Positions 24,380 to 37,975 of a stretch of 64,000 bases of DNA are shown here, piece after piece; positions within the stretch are counted from its first letter, which is position 1, and every line of letters begins with the position of its first letter. The notes below the pieces were generated by a model that saw nothing but the letters and a program-made list of their open reading frames with translations, searched no databases and was not told the origin of the DNA. The stretch spans positions 8,108,001 to 8,172,000 of the forward strand of contig JAEMBT020000005.1 in the NCBI GenBank assembly GCA_018873245.2. Reading direction: 5' to 3'. The position numbers were made by a program, and so were the translations under genes. The DNA is from Archegozetes longisetosus. Its lineage: Eukaryota; Arthropoda; Arachnida; Sarcoptiformes; Trhypochthoniidae.

Positions 24380-25320
24380 AGGCACGTCGGATATCTAGGG
24401 TTACATTTAGATTTATTATGTAAAATTCAAAGTAGCTAAGATATCAATACAGAAAATTATATGACCATCATGCAGTTATTAATAAATTATTTTGCCTACT
24501 TGAATGGGGTAAAGACATCTCCGTAGCCTATCGCGCAATTTTAGCCTTAAACTATTGATTATAGTTTTTGCAACTTTTGGGCAACTTTAACAAGTAAAAT
24601 TTTCCATTTACGCCCGAGACTGACCAAAATTTTAGTCTAACTTTTCGTTTACTATATTCTTTCTTACATTCGGCTCAATATCACTCAATAAGACGTGCCT
24701 GTGGCAAACTGGGAACATTTTCACCTATCTTTAAGTAAAATCAATGTCTTGCTAAAGAAGCCAAGACTGCACACCCCTATGATAATGCACTGTCACTAAA
24801 TCTAACCAAAATAGAATATCTTTGAAATTGTGGTGATTGTGAATAAATGGTAAAAGTATTTTAATCAGACATTCATTTAGATACTTATCATCATTAATAG
24901 TTGTCTCAGAAATGTGCAGTTCACTCACATTTCCGACGAGATCAATAACTTGTCGTACAAGAAACATTTTTACTAATCATTTTCAAATATTCAATATATC
25001 CTCTTTCATAAAACGGTCTATAATTGTTACTATAATTTGTCAGGTTAGTTCCTTCGGCCAGAAAATATCAACAAATGATCTTTTTTTGCGCCGCAATTAC
25101 TCGATCCGCCATTGATTTTATAGAATTGCACAATTCTTTTGGGATAATCCTGGTTTCTTTTTGAATCACGAGTAAAATAATGAAAGTATTAATAAAATAA
25201 GTTTAGAATTCCAAAATAGAATGTCTAAGACTTAAATTCCAAAAGCTTCAACACTGAAATCGCTGTCTCGTGAAAGCGAGGAATAGTATAAAAATGTAAC
25301 CCTAGATATTAAATGCGCCT
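24380..25320 (-). mobile_element. Tc1/mariner-type element, decayed (941 bp), TA target duplication
   Basis: Present in unit B only. It is flanked by TA at 24378-24379 and 25321-25322; the empty site in copy A is near 11166. The ends are inverted: AGGCACGTCGG... and AGGCGCATTTA..., both running into ATATCTAGGGTTACATTT. The minus strand encodes part of a transposase (24752-24967) with YLNECLIKILLPFIHNHH and FWLDLVTVHYHRGVQSWL, which matches the second catalytic Asp region of Tc1-like transposases (FWPDLA..HY). An N-terminal relic lies near 24968-25140, broken by stops. Inactive. Confidence 0.85.
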
Positions 25321-26261
25321 TATCTAATCACAACAAATAACTAGTAACAGTATTATTGAGTGGATACAAGACAAGTTGACCCGCACTGTATATCAACGCT
25401 CAGAAAGTGCCTACAAATATAAAGGCCTGCGATAACAGTTGATTATAATTTTACAATCATTGTAAGTTTACTTGTTTTTATTCAATAAACTTCGGAAATT
25501 TCGCAAATATTCAGGGTTATTATGATTTAAATAATGAAGTACAGAATAAAGTATTGTTCAGCAGAATAATAGCACTCATGCAATCACTTAGTACAGGTAC
25601 TTAAGTTCCCGTCCTATTTGCTAAATAAGCAATGATACAGAAATAATTGGTAAAAGATCTTTAAAAAATGGTCATTAAAAATATTTTAAATTCTGATTCT
25701 TCATATGAAAAATAGATTTGAGTATAAATTGATAGAATTCTTGATTAAGTCTACATTATAAGTCATTAAAAGCTAAGATTGAATCATTTCTGTTGAAATA
25801 GATCTGGCTCTGCGTGAATTTTGGTCAAATTGAAAGCCATCATTTTCTTCATTGCATTTATTAAAATACGATTCTTTAGCCAACTGTTTAAGTTTGAGGG
25901 CCATATTTTTTCCTGTTTGTTTCACTAGTTTACTGAATAATCCATCACAATTAAGCAGTTTATAAGGCTCTCCGTATTCAACAATCTCTCCAGCATCTAA
26001 GACCTATTCAATAAAAACAAGTTAGTTTAAAAGACTACATCTTCAAAAATGAAGTTTTTTCAAGACCATCTGCTATATACGAAAACAGTTTATGAAGTGA
26101 ATGTTTAAGTATCAACTATTTGAGACTCAACTGGTACCGAAGCATATGAGGGATAGCACGAAATGTAAAGGTGAATGTGACTGTTACTATCAAGGTTTTC
26201 TTTGGATACCTCATTATCACTCAAAAGCCTTGAGTATCAACTGGGCCTCAAGTGGGTCCTA

Positions 26262-26636
<375 letters not shown>

Positions 26637-29375
26637 CTAACAGAACCCGTGAATATGACGGGATCTTGTGGTATAATCGATATTTTTTTTCTCAGATCAT
26701 GTAAACCAATAGTTTTTGTGTCGATGTCATCAATAATAATATTTCCATCAGGTTCTGTCATACGGAATAGAGCAGCCAAAACAGAGCTCTTTCCAGCTCC
26801 TGTCCTGCCAACTATTCCGATTTTGTCACCTCCTTTGATGTAGCAGTTCAGTTGCTTTAGAACAGGTTTAGGAATGGATTCGTAATAAAGGCTCACATCG
26901 ATGAGTGTGATTTCTCCCTTTTTAGGCCAGTCTTTTGGTGGTTTTGTTTCTGGTGTTGATTCTAATTCTGCTTCAGAATCGAGTCTGGAATATTCAAGCA
27001 TTCTTTCGACAGCAGTCATATAACTCTCAACATCTGCAGAACATCGAACACCCCATTGAGTCATTCCTGTCAACATTAGAGCAGAAGATAGTGCTAGACC
27101 TGCATTGCCACCGGGCATTCCTTATAAATGAGAAATAATTTGAAATTTTCGGTAAACTATAAATTGAGTGAATAAAATACATACCATCGGGAACTAGCAT
27201 AATAAAAGTAGCTACTGATGCTATATAGACGATACAAATACAATCCATTAATATACCAAAACCTCTTGAAGAACATATGTACATGAAGAATGCTGATGTA
27301 TGATCATTTTGGTGCCGATAAAATTGCTGTTCAAATAACTTTTGTGCACCGAGTGCACGAACTGTTGGAGGGAGGTTTTACTTGGATTAGTCTTAAAGAG
27401 TGGTATTTTATAAGATACTATCGGAACTACCTGTTGATAATCCAGTTAGAGTTGTGCTCACATGTGAATAGACTGGACTTCGAGCTGAAACATTTTAAAT
27501 ATTTGATCATTTCAAACGGAATAACTTTGAGTGACAAAATTCTTACTTAATCCTTCCAATCGTTTTATATCACGAGCTGATCGTATATAGAAATATCGCG
27601 CCATAACAACGACAAATCCAAGGAATATTGCAGGAAATATGAGATACCTATAATATTTCAAAATAATATGTAGTTCATAAAATTTGTCTTAAAAGTGAAG
27701 ATTTCATACCAGCTAACTATGGCGACCACTATTAGAATTCCGATTACACTCGATAGTGTCTGAATATTAATGAAAATTCAAAAAACATCAAACTTGGTTA
27801 TCGTGCATCAAACAGTTAGTTTTCTTTGCCTCCTATTATTGCACTTTAGCTCAGACTTAATCTTACATTAAAACTGTGAATGTCAATTAAAAAAGTAAGC
27901 TCATTTAGGTATACATTCTCGGCAGTGCGTGCTTACTACAATATAGTAAAAGTCACAAATATCTGCGCATAGATACAATAAAGTATATCTAGTATAATAG
28001 TGCTAGTTTAAGATACAATGTAGGAGCTATTTCACATGAAAGTAAATCGAATTCGCTGTATCTCTAGATTATAAATTAAACTTTGATTAGTGAAACTTTA
28101 ATTGCCTTGATTAGATCAACTTCAAATTAATCGTTAGCTTCTATATGAAATTGTATTGGCTGACGAATCAATGAGTTCATGACTAGCTTATTATGCTCTA
28201 AAATGGGTAGGTATCTGTGACTCTTGCAGTAATTTCTTAAAAATCAAATAAGACCAGATCTGCGTCAGGTATAATAACTTTAATACGAGAGGAAAGGAAA
28301 CTAACAGCAAAATGGTTACCATTTGCAAATCAAAAGCTGTTGTTGGTAATTGCTCGTCCACAATACCAGTGTCTTTTGTAAATCTGTTTAAAATTCTTCC
28401 TGTAACGTCAAAGCATAATGATGCTCAGCATTATTGCAAAAAATAAATTAGAATTACTTAAGTAAAATGATATTTGTACCGACGGGATTGTTGTCAAATA
28501 AAGAGATGGGGGCTCTCAATAATTTATAGAATATACGATTGTGTAAATTCACTGATGATCTCATGCACATAATGAAAAAAGAGACAGTTCTTGCGAGCGC
28601 TGATATAAATAGTGCGACGATTAAACCTGAATATATTACAACATTAAATGTTTGATCGACTTTCGATTTACTGTCCACTTCATTAGTCCTGTCAACAGAA
28701 AATTCGTTTCAATTGATTCACAATCAATTTTGTCAATAGAGAACAAACCATTGTGTGAGCCAAAGATCACTTCCCTGATAGAGTGCTTGAGATATAACAA
28801 TAGTAAGAACAGTTGTTGTCATGAGGAAGGTTCCGGCACCTGCTTTTATATATTCCCAGTAAACACTCGAATCAATAGATCCAACCATTTTCAATTCTTC
28901 TTTCATTTTAGGCTCATCTTCTGGTATTGGTTCTTCATTCATTTCAGGAATATCAGTTCCAATACTACTAGCAATCGATGGTGTGACAGAAATGGCTCTA
29001 TTCATATGTCTTAATGCTATGTTAGCGTCAATATTTTCTGCATTCTTAGTCTTTTTATCATTTATTTGCGGTTCTGTTACAAAAGACATCAAATTAATAC
29101 CAGATTTGATGAGTTCGTCATAAGTTCCAAAGGCTATGCATTTTCCCTCTTTTAAAACCAAAATTTTTGTTGCATTTTTCAAAAATTGGATTTGATGTGT
29201 AACTAATATACGAGCCTTATCTTTCAGGTGCTCAACAATACATCTGAAAAGTTTGAAAACTTAAATAAGTTTAAGGTTTAAGGCTCAATCGAAACCACGT
29301 TGTCATGTTTGGTGTTGATCTAACTTCACTCACACTCTCAACAGAATGCTTAGACATCACAAGTTCATTATATTA

Positions 29376-29900
29376 TGTCGAACCAAAAGTCTTTGCCAAC
29401 TTTATTTTTCAAATATTTCAAAAACAGTAAAAGATACGAAAGGTTGGTTTTTATCATCAGATGAACATGTTATCTGCCTATATATAAGATCGTTTACCAG
29501 GGGTCAGACAACAAGATAATACAAAAAATTCTTGATTCTTGTTAATCACTCCGAATTATAGCATATGAGTTTCCTTCAAAAGTCCTTTAAAAATGTGCTT
29601 TTTTTATTTTAGACTTTTATGCAAGCTATTGCATCCAAGGTTAATTTGCAATTTAACTTGGCGTATCCCCCGATAAAATATAATGCCCTTATTTTTCACT
29701 TCTAATCTTGCCATGTTACACTTTCAGGAAGTTTTGTCAAAAAACATTTCCCAATATTAAAATCAAAATAATAATGATAACTATGTGAAACTTTAATATT
29801 ACGTAGTAAATACATAAGTGAATATTATTCAATAAGAATCTTGAGAAACATCCTTATAAACAAAGAATAAAAAGGGTTGGCAGGAACTTTTGGTTCGACC
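29376..29900. mobile_element. non-autonomous DNA transposon, 525 bp, in exporter B intron 10
   Basis: Ends are inverted: TGTCGAACCAAAAGTCTTTG and GGTCGAACCAAAAGTTCCTG, about 28 bp, with TA on both sides. Copy A lacks it (15250). No transposase ORF seen. TA target use and end structure suggest a Tc1/mariner-type source. Confidence 0.78.
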
Positions 29901-30707
29901 TAATATATTTCCAGTTGTTGTAAATGATGTTTAGTCACCACCAGTTACAACAATTTGGTCTGAAGTGTCAGTTCATTACTTGAGTGTGCTTTCAATCTAA
30001 TAGACATTTAATAAAACTTACTTTTGAAATATATGTTTAGCAACGGATGTGTCCACTGCTGACAATGGATCGTCGAGTAAATAGATATCTGCGTCATGAT
30101 AAAGAGCTCTGGCCAAAGTGATTCTTGCTTTTTGTCCTCCACTCAGTGATACACCGCGCTCACCGACGAGTGTTTTATCACCAAAAGGAAAAAGTTTCAA
30201 ATCTCTCTCTAAGGCACAGACGTCCACCACTTTATTGTATTTTTCCTCATCGTATTCAGAACCAAATAAAATATTTTGTCTGACATTTGCTATGAAAGCC
30301 CAGGACTCTTGTGGTGAGTAAGCGATTCGACCGTTAATTTTGAGAGTACCCGATTCTATGGCCAATTCGTTCAGAAGTGACATTAAAAATGAGCTCTATC
30401 CAAAAACAGTTAATGAGTTTTTGTTATGTATTGCATTATTATACAAATTATTGAAACCTTTCCACTTCCAACTGATCCAATAACTGCTAACAATTCTCCC
30501 TTTTTAACATTTGCAGTTATATTTTCCAAAGTCGGTTCAACTATTTCCTTAAAATATTAAAACAAATTTGAAATGACTTCTAGTTTTAATACTTCTCCCG
30601 TTTATTTGTTTAGTTGAATTGAATTTGTTAGAATTATCGAATTGAAAAGTTTAGCTATGCTACAAATCATGTTCTAAGCTACTTAAATAGACTCAAACCT
30701 AAGTATA

Positions 30708-30895
30708 GTTTTGGTTGATCAGTTTGGATGATGTACCCAAAATGATACTTTCTTGCAAACATTTTTTGCGTTAATAATTAGTATTATTGATAGAAAAGAC
30801 AATATTATTTCTATTAATAATACTAACTATTAATGCAAAAAATGTTTGTAAGAATGTATCATCTCGGGTACATCATACCAACTGATTGGTCACGA
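30708..30895. mobile_element. fold-back MITE, about 188 bp, in exporter B intron 8
   Basis: Two arms of about 85 bp that are nearly perfect reverse complements (ATGATGTACCC, ACAAACATTTTTTGC and TTAGTATTATT occur in both) around a very short loop. It is absent from copy A. On a single strand it would form a long hairpin. Confidence 0.8.
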
Positions 30896-31257
30896 CTGTA
30901 AAGTCAGATAAATTCATTGGCAAACGTCAAAGACTAGTTTCAAAAGTAATTTGCGACTTCGATAATAAAAGATATTGATTTTTGCTTACATTATTCCACC
31001 GCGATGTCATGTGGTCTACAAACACACCTATATCTTCATTTATGTCTTTGTCACACGTAGTCTCAATTTGATTAGCATTGATATCTCCATTTTTGTGGCT
31101 AACCTTTCCATTAGCATGAGTCAATTGGTTGTTTGTTGGAGCCACTTCATCGAGTAATAAAAATGTCTGTTTGAAAATATTCGATTTCATTAAATCGTCA
31201 CAAGTTTTTAAGTCCCAATACACTCGAAACAATTATATAAGTTCTTAGCTTAATATA

Positions 31258-31487
31258 TATTTTAAAAACTTAATAATCCTCGATATCAGTCCGATGTTAT
31301 GCGTTGTGATACAATGCTTTCCATCAGACCACAATAGAATATATTAAAAAATTATAGAATATTCAATTATATTAATCAAATAAAATTAGAAATTAAATTT
31401 GGCAACAATTGACTCCCATTACAAAGAGATCGATACAAAACGGCGTCTTTTGCATATATCAAGGATTATTAAGCCTTGATGTGTCAT
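31258..31487. mobile_element. MITE, family M1, copy 2' (in exporter B intron 7)
   Basis: Duplicate of 17249-17470, nearly identical to it. Confidence 0.7.
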
Positions 31488-32217
31488 TTTAATAAATGGA
31501 TTTAGATTTAAATTTTTAAAATAGTCATTTCATACTTTAATCCTGTTGCATGCCACCAACATTTCTGCAGTGGCAGCGATTGATTGAGGAAGGTGTTTTG
31601 TTACTGTAATTCTCATAGTGTTAAAGAAGGCCATAGTGACAAAGACAGCTTCTGCAGATAGTTCTCCACCAATATATACGTAGGTGATAAAACATGTAAA
31701 TAAGATAATTTTTGATGCGACAAAATAAAGTGCTAAATTGATTGCTTTTAATACAGACGACTGTCTTATTCGAGTTACTTCTTTCCTGTTTGATTGCAAT
31801 CACATCAATTAATTATGTTTTGAGAGATAGAAAATTCGAAAGTCTAAATGATATAGATTACTTTCTAGAGGACGCAGCTAAATCTGAGAATGGTTTTTCC
31901 CAGGTATACATTTTGATCACTCTCATTCCAGTAATTATTTCATTCATAATTCTGATTCTGGTATCAGTCAATTGGGCTGTTTTTCGTCTAACACTCTGGA
32001 ATAGTCTTCCCATCACACTTTGAAATGGAATGAGTAATAGAAGTACACCGACACCTGACAGACATGCCCATTGAAGATGTTCCCAAAGTAAAAATAAAAT
32101 TAAAGCCGACTGAAGCGGTGCCACAAACCAGGAATGTGCGAACGTTGCAAACTATAAATCAATTAAAACATATTGTTTGATCCTATTTTTTATGAAATTT
32201 CAACTATTCATTTATAA

Positions 32218-33299
32218 CAGTGTTTCTCAACCTGTGGTACGAGAATAACTATCCGGTGGTACGCCACATAATTTATATAGTCATAGAAAAATATTCAGTT
32301 CAAATGAAATCCTATCAGAATTGAAAAACATTTTTGAAAAATCTTATCAACTATAAATGAGAATGGTTAGATTAAATCCTCACTCAATATCCACAATGAA
32401 TTGCAGAATCTTAGCATAGGAAGTAAAGACAAATTAATTCAGTCTCTTGTGATTCGACTCTTAAGTTAAGGTTCGCGAATGTCTCAATTGAAAACTTTTG
32501 GATTCGATTAGACAAAGAATATGAGCAACTTTCAAAATTAGCTATTTGTTATCTTCTCCTCTTCTCTTCGACTTATTTATGCGAAACTGCTTTTTCTGTT
32601 TCATTTTCAACGAGAACTATACTCTAGAATTCTTTTTACCCAAACGTCTTAAAAATCACTTAAGACAGATGATTCTAAGTCCAATAAAAGATATGTAAAA
32701 GGCTTGTAGACATGTCTTAAACTAGCTATTTATGCGTTTGAAATTAAACTTCTAGAGATACGTCAAATTTGGTATAGTACTCTGAGTTTGAAATAAGACG
32801 ATTGTATATCTTTATCCGTTCAAATGTCTTACCTAAAAATATTTTTAAAACAAATATTCTAAGAAGTTTTATTCTAGACGTCGTATGAATAGCTGGTTTT
32901 AAGGACAACCTACACGCTAGAACGTATGTCTAGAAACCTTTTACATATTTTAACTACACTTAGAATCCTCTCAGTCTTACGTGGTTTTTAGGTAGTGCTA
33001 ACTTCTTTTTTAAGAAGTATAAATAAAAAAATTTAGAATTTAAGAATAGAAATAGACTTAGTGTCGACAATGGCTTGAGGTTAAGTTTGACTAATGTCAA
33101 TTCTAGAATCGATGATTTGTGTAAATCAAACAGTCACAGATTTCTCATTTACGTGTATATAAATAAAATATATTCTCATTTTATTTATTAAAAATTTCAA
33201 CTTTCAAGCAAACCAAAATTATAAGTATCTTTTGGTGGTATTCAATGCTTTAAGACATGTTTTAGTGTTACGCGATATGAAAAAGGTTGAGAACCACTG
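32218..33299 (+). mobile_element. hAT element relic, 1082 bp, in exporter B intron 5
   Basis: Ends CAGTGTTTCTCAACC and (reverse-complemented) CAGTGGTTCTCAACC are classic hAT termini. The flanking 8-mers ATTTATAA and ATATATGA match at 6 of 8. The plus strand at about 32490-32625 encodes a hAT dimerisation remnant (FWIRLDKEYEQLSKLAICYL then CETAFS). Copy A has no insertion here (18196), so it arrived after the duplication. Dead. Confidence 0.85.
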
Positions 33300-35416
33300 A
33301 TATATGATGTAATAATTAGGTAGAGACAAAGTTGCCTTTTATGTTGATTAGATATTTGTCATTCATTTTTTGCCAGAAAATAAATAAATAAAAAGTAGGG
33401 TTTACTTAAACGGTAATGGCTTAACTTTTAATTCGCTTGTTCTCTAATTAAAGACCAATGACAAATGTCTGGACTTATAGATAAAAGAACTCTGTCTCGT
33501 CCTAATGATAACTGTATTAACCTCATCGAAACGATGTGCATCATTTGACATTATATTTAAGATCTGTCCGACTGTAGTTTTTCCTAATGCAGAACGACTT
33601 AATTTCATGGACTGAAAAACATTACAATCATTGTATTTATGGTTTTCTAAAAGTTTTAAATAATAATTTACTTTTTTATACATCAATGCAGAACTCGCGA
33701 CTCTCATTCTCATTCCTGTCTTAAATGTGTAAGCTAAGAGAAGATGATTTATAGATACAAATAAAGTGGAGCAGCCAACTACTCCAACTGCAGACCAGGC
33801 TGCTTCTCTCTTTGAAATATCACTTTCTTCAGTTTGAAAATGTCTAACAACTCGACCTAAAAATATTGGCTGATATACCCTAACTCCTAATTCCTTTAAT
33901 TAAAAAATTGAATCAGTCATTTTAGGATAAGTAATGACAACTCTACTTAAAAGGAAGAGCTATTTTGTTGTTTACTTGAATTAAGTAGACCATAATTAGT
34001 GGTACAAATTCTAATGCGAATGCCTTAAACATGGCTAATGTAAAGCTGGGATTTTTCTTCTTCAGTTCTTTTTCCCATTGACTAAAGAATAAGAGAAAAG
34101 TTATCAAACAAATTATGAAAAGTGGAGTTTCGAAGTTTGCATCATAAATAGATTTTTTTAGAACTAAAAATAAGTACAATTTCAGATCGACTTTCTCTTA
34201 AGAAACATTTATTGCGCTAACAAACAAATTAACATTTTCATTAATTCAGATCTAAAAATCTAATTTATTTGTCAAAACAAAAATAGAGTTCGATTACCGT
34301 TCGAGTTTTAAGACCACTTTTTCCGCCTCATCATTTTTTGAACATCTGTACAAATCGTTGAATTCTAAATCCTTTTTATGACCCTTTACATAAATGCTCC
34401 AGACCCAACTTTCATGACAATTGGAAAAATATTAGAATTTCATTTTTAAGTGTTTAAAATTTGAGTCTAATTTGAGATCTTTGTTCGTAAGATAAACGCT
34501 GACTTTTGCTTTAAATAACTGTTCATAAGTTCATTCATTTGCTGTTCATTGAGTTTATTTTTAGCTAATCAGTGCATCAGTGCATCAGTACGGGTACAGC
34601 ACTACACTATTAAAACATCGCTCATGAATATATGTTATGAATGTTCATTAAAATTGTGTCACTTCTAAATTAAATCTTTCGAATTTACAAAAGACCGTGA
34701 TTCTGTTCCTCAGTGAATAAATCTCAAACTATGGATTTAAAATTCCTATTAACATATTCATAATTCTCACTCATTAGTGTCAGTAGAGATGTCTAAATAT
34801 AATAATACCTGAGCTTAAATTTATAGTGTAACCATGTCCATGTTTAATTTTGTTAAAATATGTACAGAACTGTTAGAAAAACGAAATATTCAATTCTAAC
34901 GAATTTTTCAATCATAGTCTAATCAAATAAAGTTCACAAATTTGTAGAGTTATGTTTGGTTTACAACTATAAATATGCTGCACATAAAAACTGATTGAAA
35001 AAGTGTTTTTGGGTGAGTTTTGAACAAAGACTCACTTGCTTTTCAGAAGGGGTATAATAATACGGCAGTGATTGTCATAACTTAATGCTTATAACAGATA
35101 TGATAAGCTTTTTATTGACTAACATTTAACAAATGAACAATTTCCAACTATTGTGGCAACAAATTATTTTAAAAACAAATTAATGAACAAAAAACAATTG
35201 AATTACTTTGAACGACATAATAGACACAAAACTAATTTATTATTAATACTTTTTTACGTATTTAAACAATTTTCTCGAAATAAAACTTCTCTTCATTATG
35301 AAAAGTGTGTTATGTAAAAGTGTTTTGGCACATATATCATACCTGAAACAAAGTTTTTGCAAAATATTGATTCGATCCCATGGCGAGGGACGAACAATCA
35401 GTTCTGAGACTTCCAT

Positions 35417-36805
35417 TCAATTTTTCACAATAATTCCTAAAATCTAGTGATTAAAGAGAGATCTCACGAACAAACACAAAATCCTATCTTAAGTAGAACT
35501 CAATGTGACTGTGTTGTAATTACAAGTATGAATTTCAAGTCGAAGTCCCAGAATAGGCTATCCTTGACATCGCAAAACTCTATAATAACTGATGGTAACT
35601 ACACTTTACAGTAATACTACAGCAGTACTTAAGTAATAGTAACCTAAATGTAAGTTTTTTATTAAGTAATAATTATAAAATTTATTAGGCATCACATGTT
35701 TTATCATTAATTACATCATAAGAACACATGTGAAGGCAAATCACATGACTTCAAGAATATATCTGTAATAGAAGCTCGTCTTCAATCTTATAGAATTGGT
35801 TTTGAAATTTTTCAATGCCATAGTTCTCGAAAACTTTTCCATCAATTAATTAATAGTAAACTTGTTTATGATCGTCATGGCTTTCAGATCACTTCTCATA
35901 CAAATCGATACGGTATTCATAATCATTAATTAAATATTTCACAACTTAAATAATCACAAAGTGTCACATTTTGTCATTCACGAATGTGTGCCAAAATTCT
36001 ATTCATCTCATTTCGTACTGAAATTTTACAAATGAAGTCGCTTTAAAAAGCAGACATTGCATTCTAACATTTTAGTAAAAGTTCCGTATTATGCAAATAG
36101 TGAGAAATCAATTTAATACTCGACGGATTGTCACCTGTCTATGGCTGCATAGCATTAATTACTAACACATTCCTCAAAACATTGAAACCTTTTTCAAAAT
36201 ATTAAGCTTTCATTTAACACAAAATATTGAATGAATGAATGTGAAGCTACTCATCTAATCTTAGTTTATGTAAAAATAGAGAATAAATTGTCGCAAACTT
36301 CATTTCAATTCTTATTTCTGGACTTAATCAAAAGACCAAACTTTGATACGAGAATAGAGGCAGAATCAAAAATTCTTGTGTTAGACTTAAGAGTATTTCA
36401 CTATGAAACCATCATCAATTTTATAGTTAGATATCCGCCTTTAAAAGTGACTTCAGTTTGAAAACATTTGAAAGATTGTTATCAAATTATAAATTCGAGA
36501 CGTGTTGCAGTGCATACATTTTCTTTGGCAACTCATATTCAATTTGCATAGTTATCTGATTGCACTGGTAAATCAAGGTTAGTAATCAAGTTGAAATCAT
36601 TCTTTAATACTGTTACGCGACAACAATAAAATAATTAAAAAATTGCAGTTATTTGAAGAATGCATAAAAAAGTGCCCTCTCATATGCCAATTAGACCGTT
36701 ATTTAACAGATTAGATTAGTTTTAATATCTAGCCGAAAATGACACACTAAATCGAATATGTATTTCAATCAAAAGTTTGTATTTTATTTATTTATTTAAA
36801 ATTAA
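35417..36805. promoter_or_regulatory. shared intergenic of divergent genes, copy B
   Basis: Counterpart of 20678-22069. Nearly identical from about 35735 onward, including CAGTAATACTACAGCAGTAC near 35611, which is also partly present in the third relic copy at 41865. Confidence 0.5.
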
Positions 36806-37279
36806 ATGAATTGCAAGTATTTGTTCATCTCTAAATCAGTCATTTTTCTCTTCGCTTTTAAATTAATATTTGATGTTCATATCAATTGTCAAAAGAATCT
36901 ACAAGTTATAGAAATTAACAGTTCAAAGCAAACGTCAACAGTCACAATAGGTTATCGTTCGCGAAGCGATGTCGGAAGTGTGAAATGGATTTACTTCACT
37001 GTGTTCATTATTTTTGTTGCGATTCTTGGGTTTATAGCTGTCTGTATTACAGTAATTGTCAGAAAACGTCATGTTGTCGTATATAAGAGTTCTCCGTCAC
37101 ATTTCATTATAGAATCATCTGATTTGAGTGATACGACTTCTGATGACTCGTCAGTAGTGAGCTCACTACGTGTGAAAGTACCTGAATGTCGAATACCTGC
37201 CGTTTCTAATAAACCACTGAGTGATAAGCCAGAGATTGAAAAATCAGTGAGAAATTCAAATGAACATTTAATGCTATGA
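36806..37279 (+). pseudogene. small type I membrane protein, copy B (premature stop)
   Basis: 157 residues, nearly identical to the 180-residue protein at 22070. A single C-to-G change at 37278 turns the Ser codon TCA into TGA, removing the last 23 residues of the cytoplasmic tail; the old frame stays open to a TGA near 37348. A few substitutions fall in and near the membrane helix (for example LIAIL to FVAIL). It may still make a shortened membrane protein, so pseudogene is a cautious label. Confidence 0.65.
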
Positions 37280-37739
37280 GATCTGTTTGAGATTCGAAGC
37301 AGATTTAGCACTGAGGCTGGACCACCAAAATTCCATGTGAAAAATTGAGAAAAATATCCTCAACTAATTCGAGGAGTACAATAAGATCTGAATTAAGTTA
37401 CTCTAATATAAAGAATATTAAACTAAATAAATAAATTGTAAAGTATTTCTACTTAGTTTTGTAAATCTATTTTTGTTTATAAAAATATTTTATTTGTTTA
37501 GTCAAAATTGAAATTTGTGAGAAATTTGGCTGAAAGATTTGGTATAGATCTGACATTGTTTCATCATACTTCTTTTCGATGCATGTTATTTTGAAATAAA
37601 AGTGCCTAAATCGTCACTCTAAGATAAAATTAAATGACAATTACCGAAACTAGTACTTTAAGAGTATAATAAAATATAGTGTATTTAGTACAGTATAATT
37701 AAACATTATGTTTTACTATTCAAAAACATTATACACAGT

Positions 37740-37975
37740 TGAAAATTCTATAATACACTATAGTAAGAAAAGGCTGTTGCTATGCCGATATTTTGTAAAT
37801 AGGATCACTATTTGTTCACAATTAATTATAATTTGCTTCGATTAATATATTGGATATTCTATAAGCTTGTTAACTTGTTCAATATTAAGGCCTCTTCAAT
37901 GTGATGACCTGATAAAACACATACCTTCACAACTCATCATTTCTGGGTCTTAATAAGGATAATTATTGCTTTGAG
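37740..37975. mobile_element. MITE, family M1, copy 3' (truncated)
   Basis: Duplicate of 23036-23285, ended by the hAT element that starts at 37976. The hAT insertion also marks the last base that aligns between units A and B. Confidence 0.5.
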
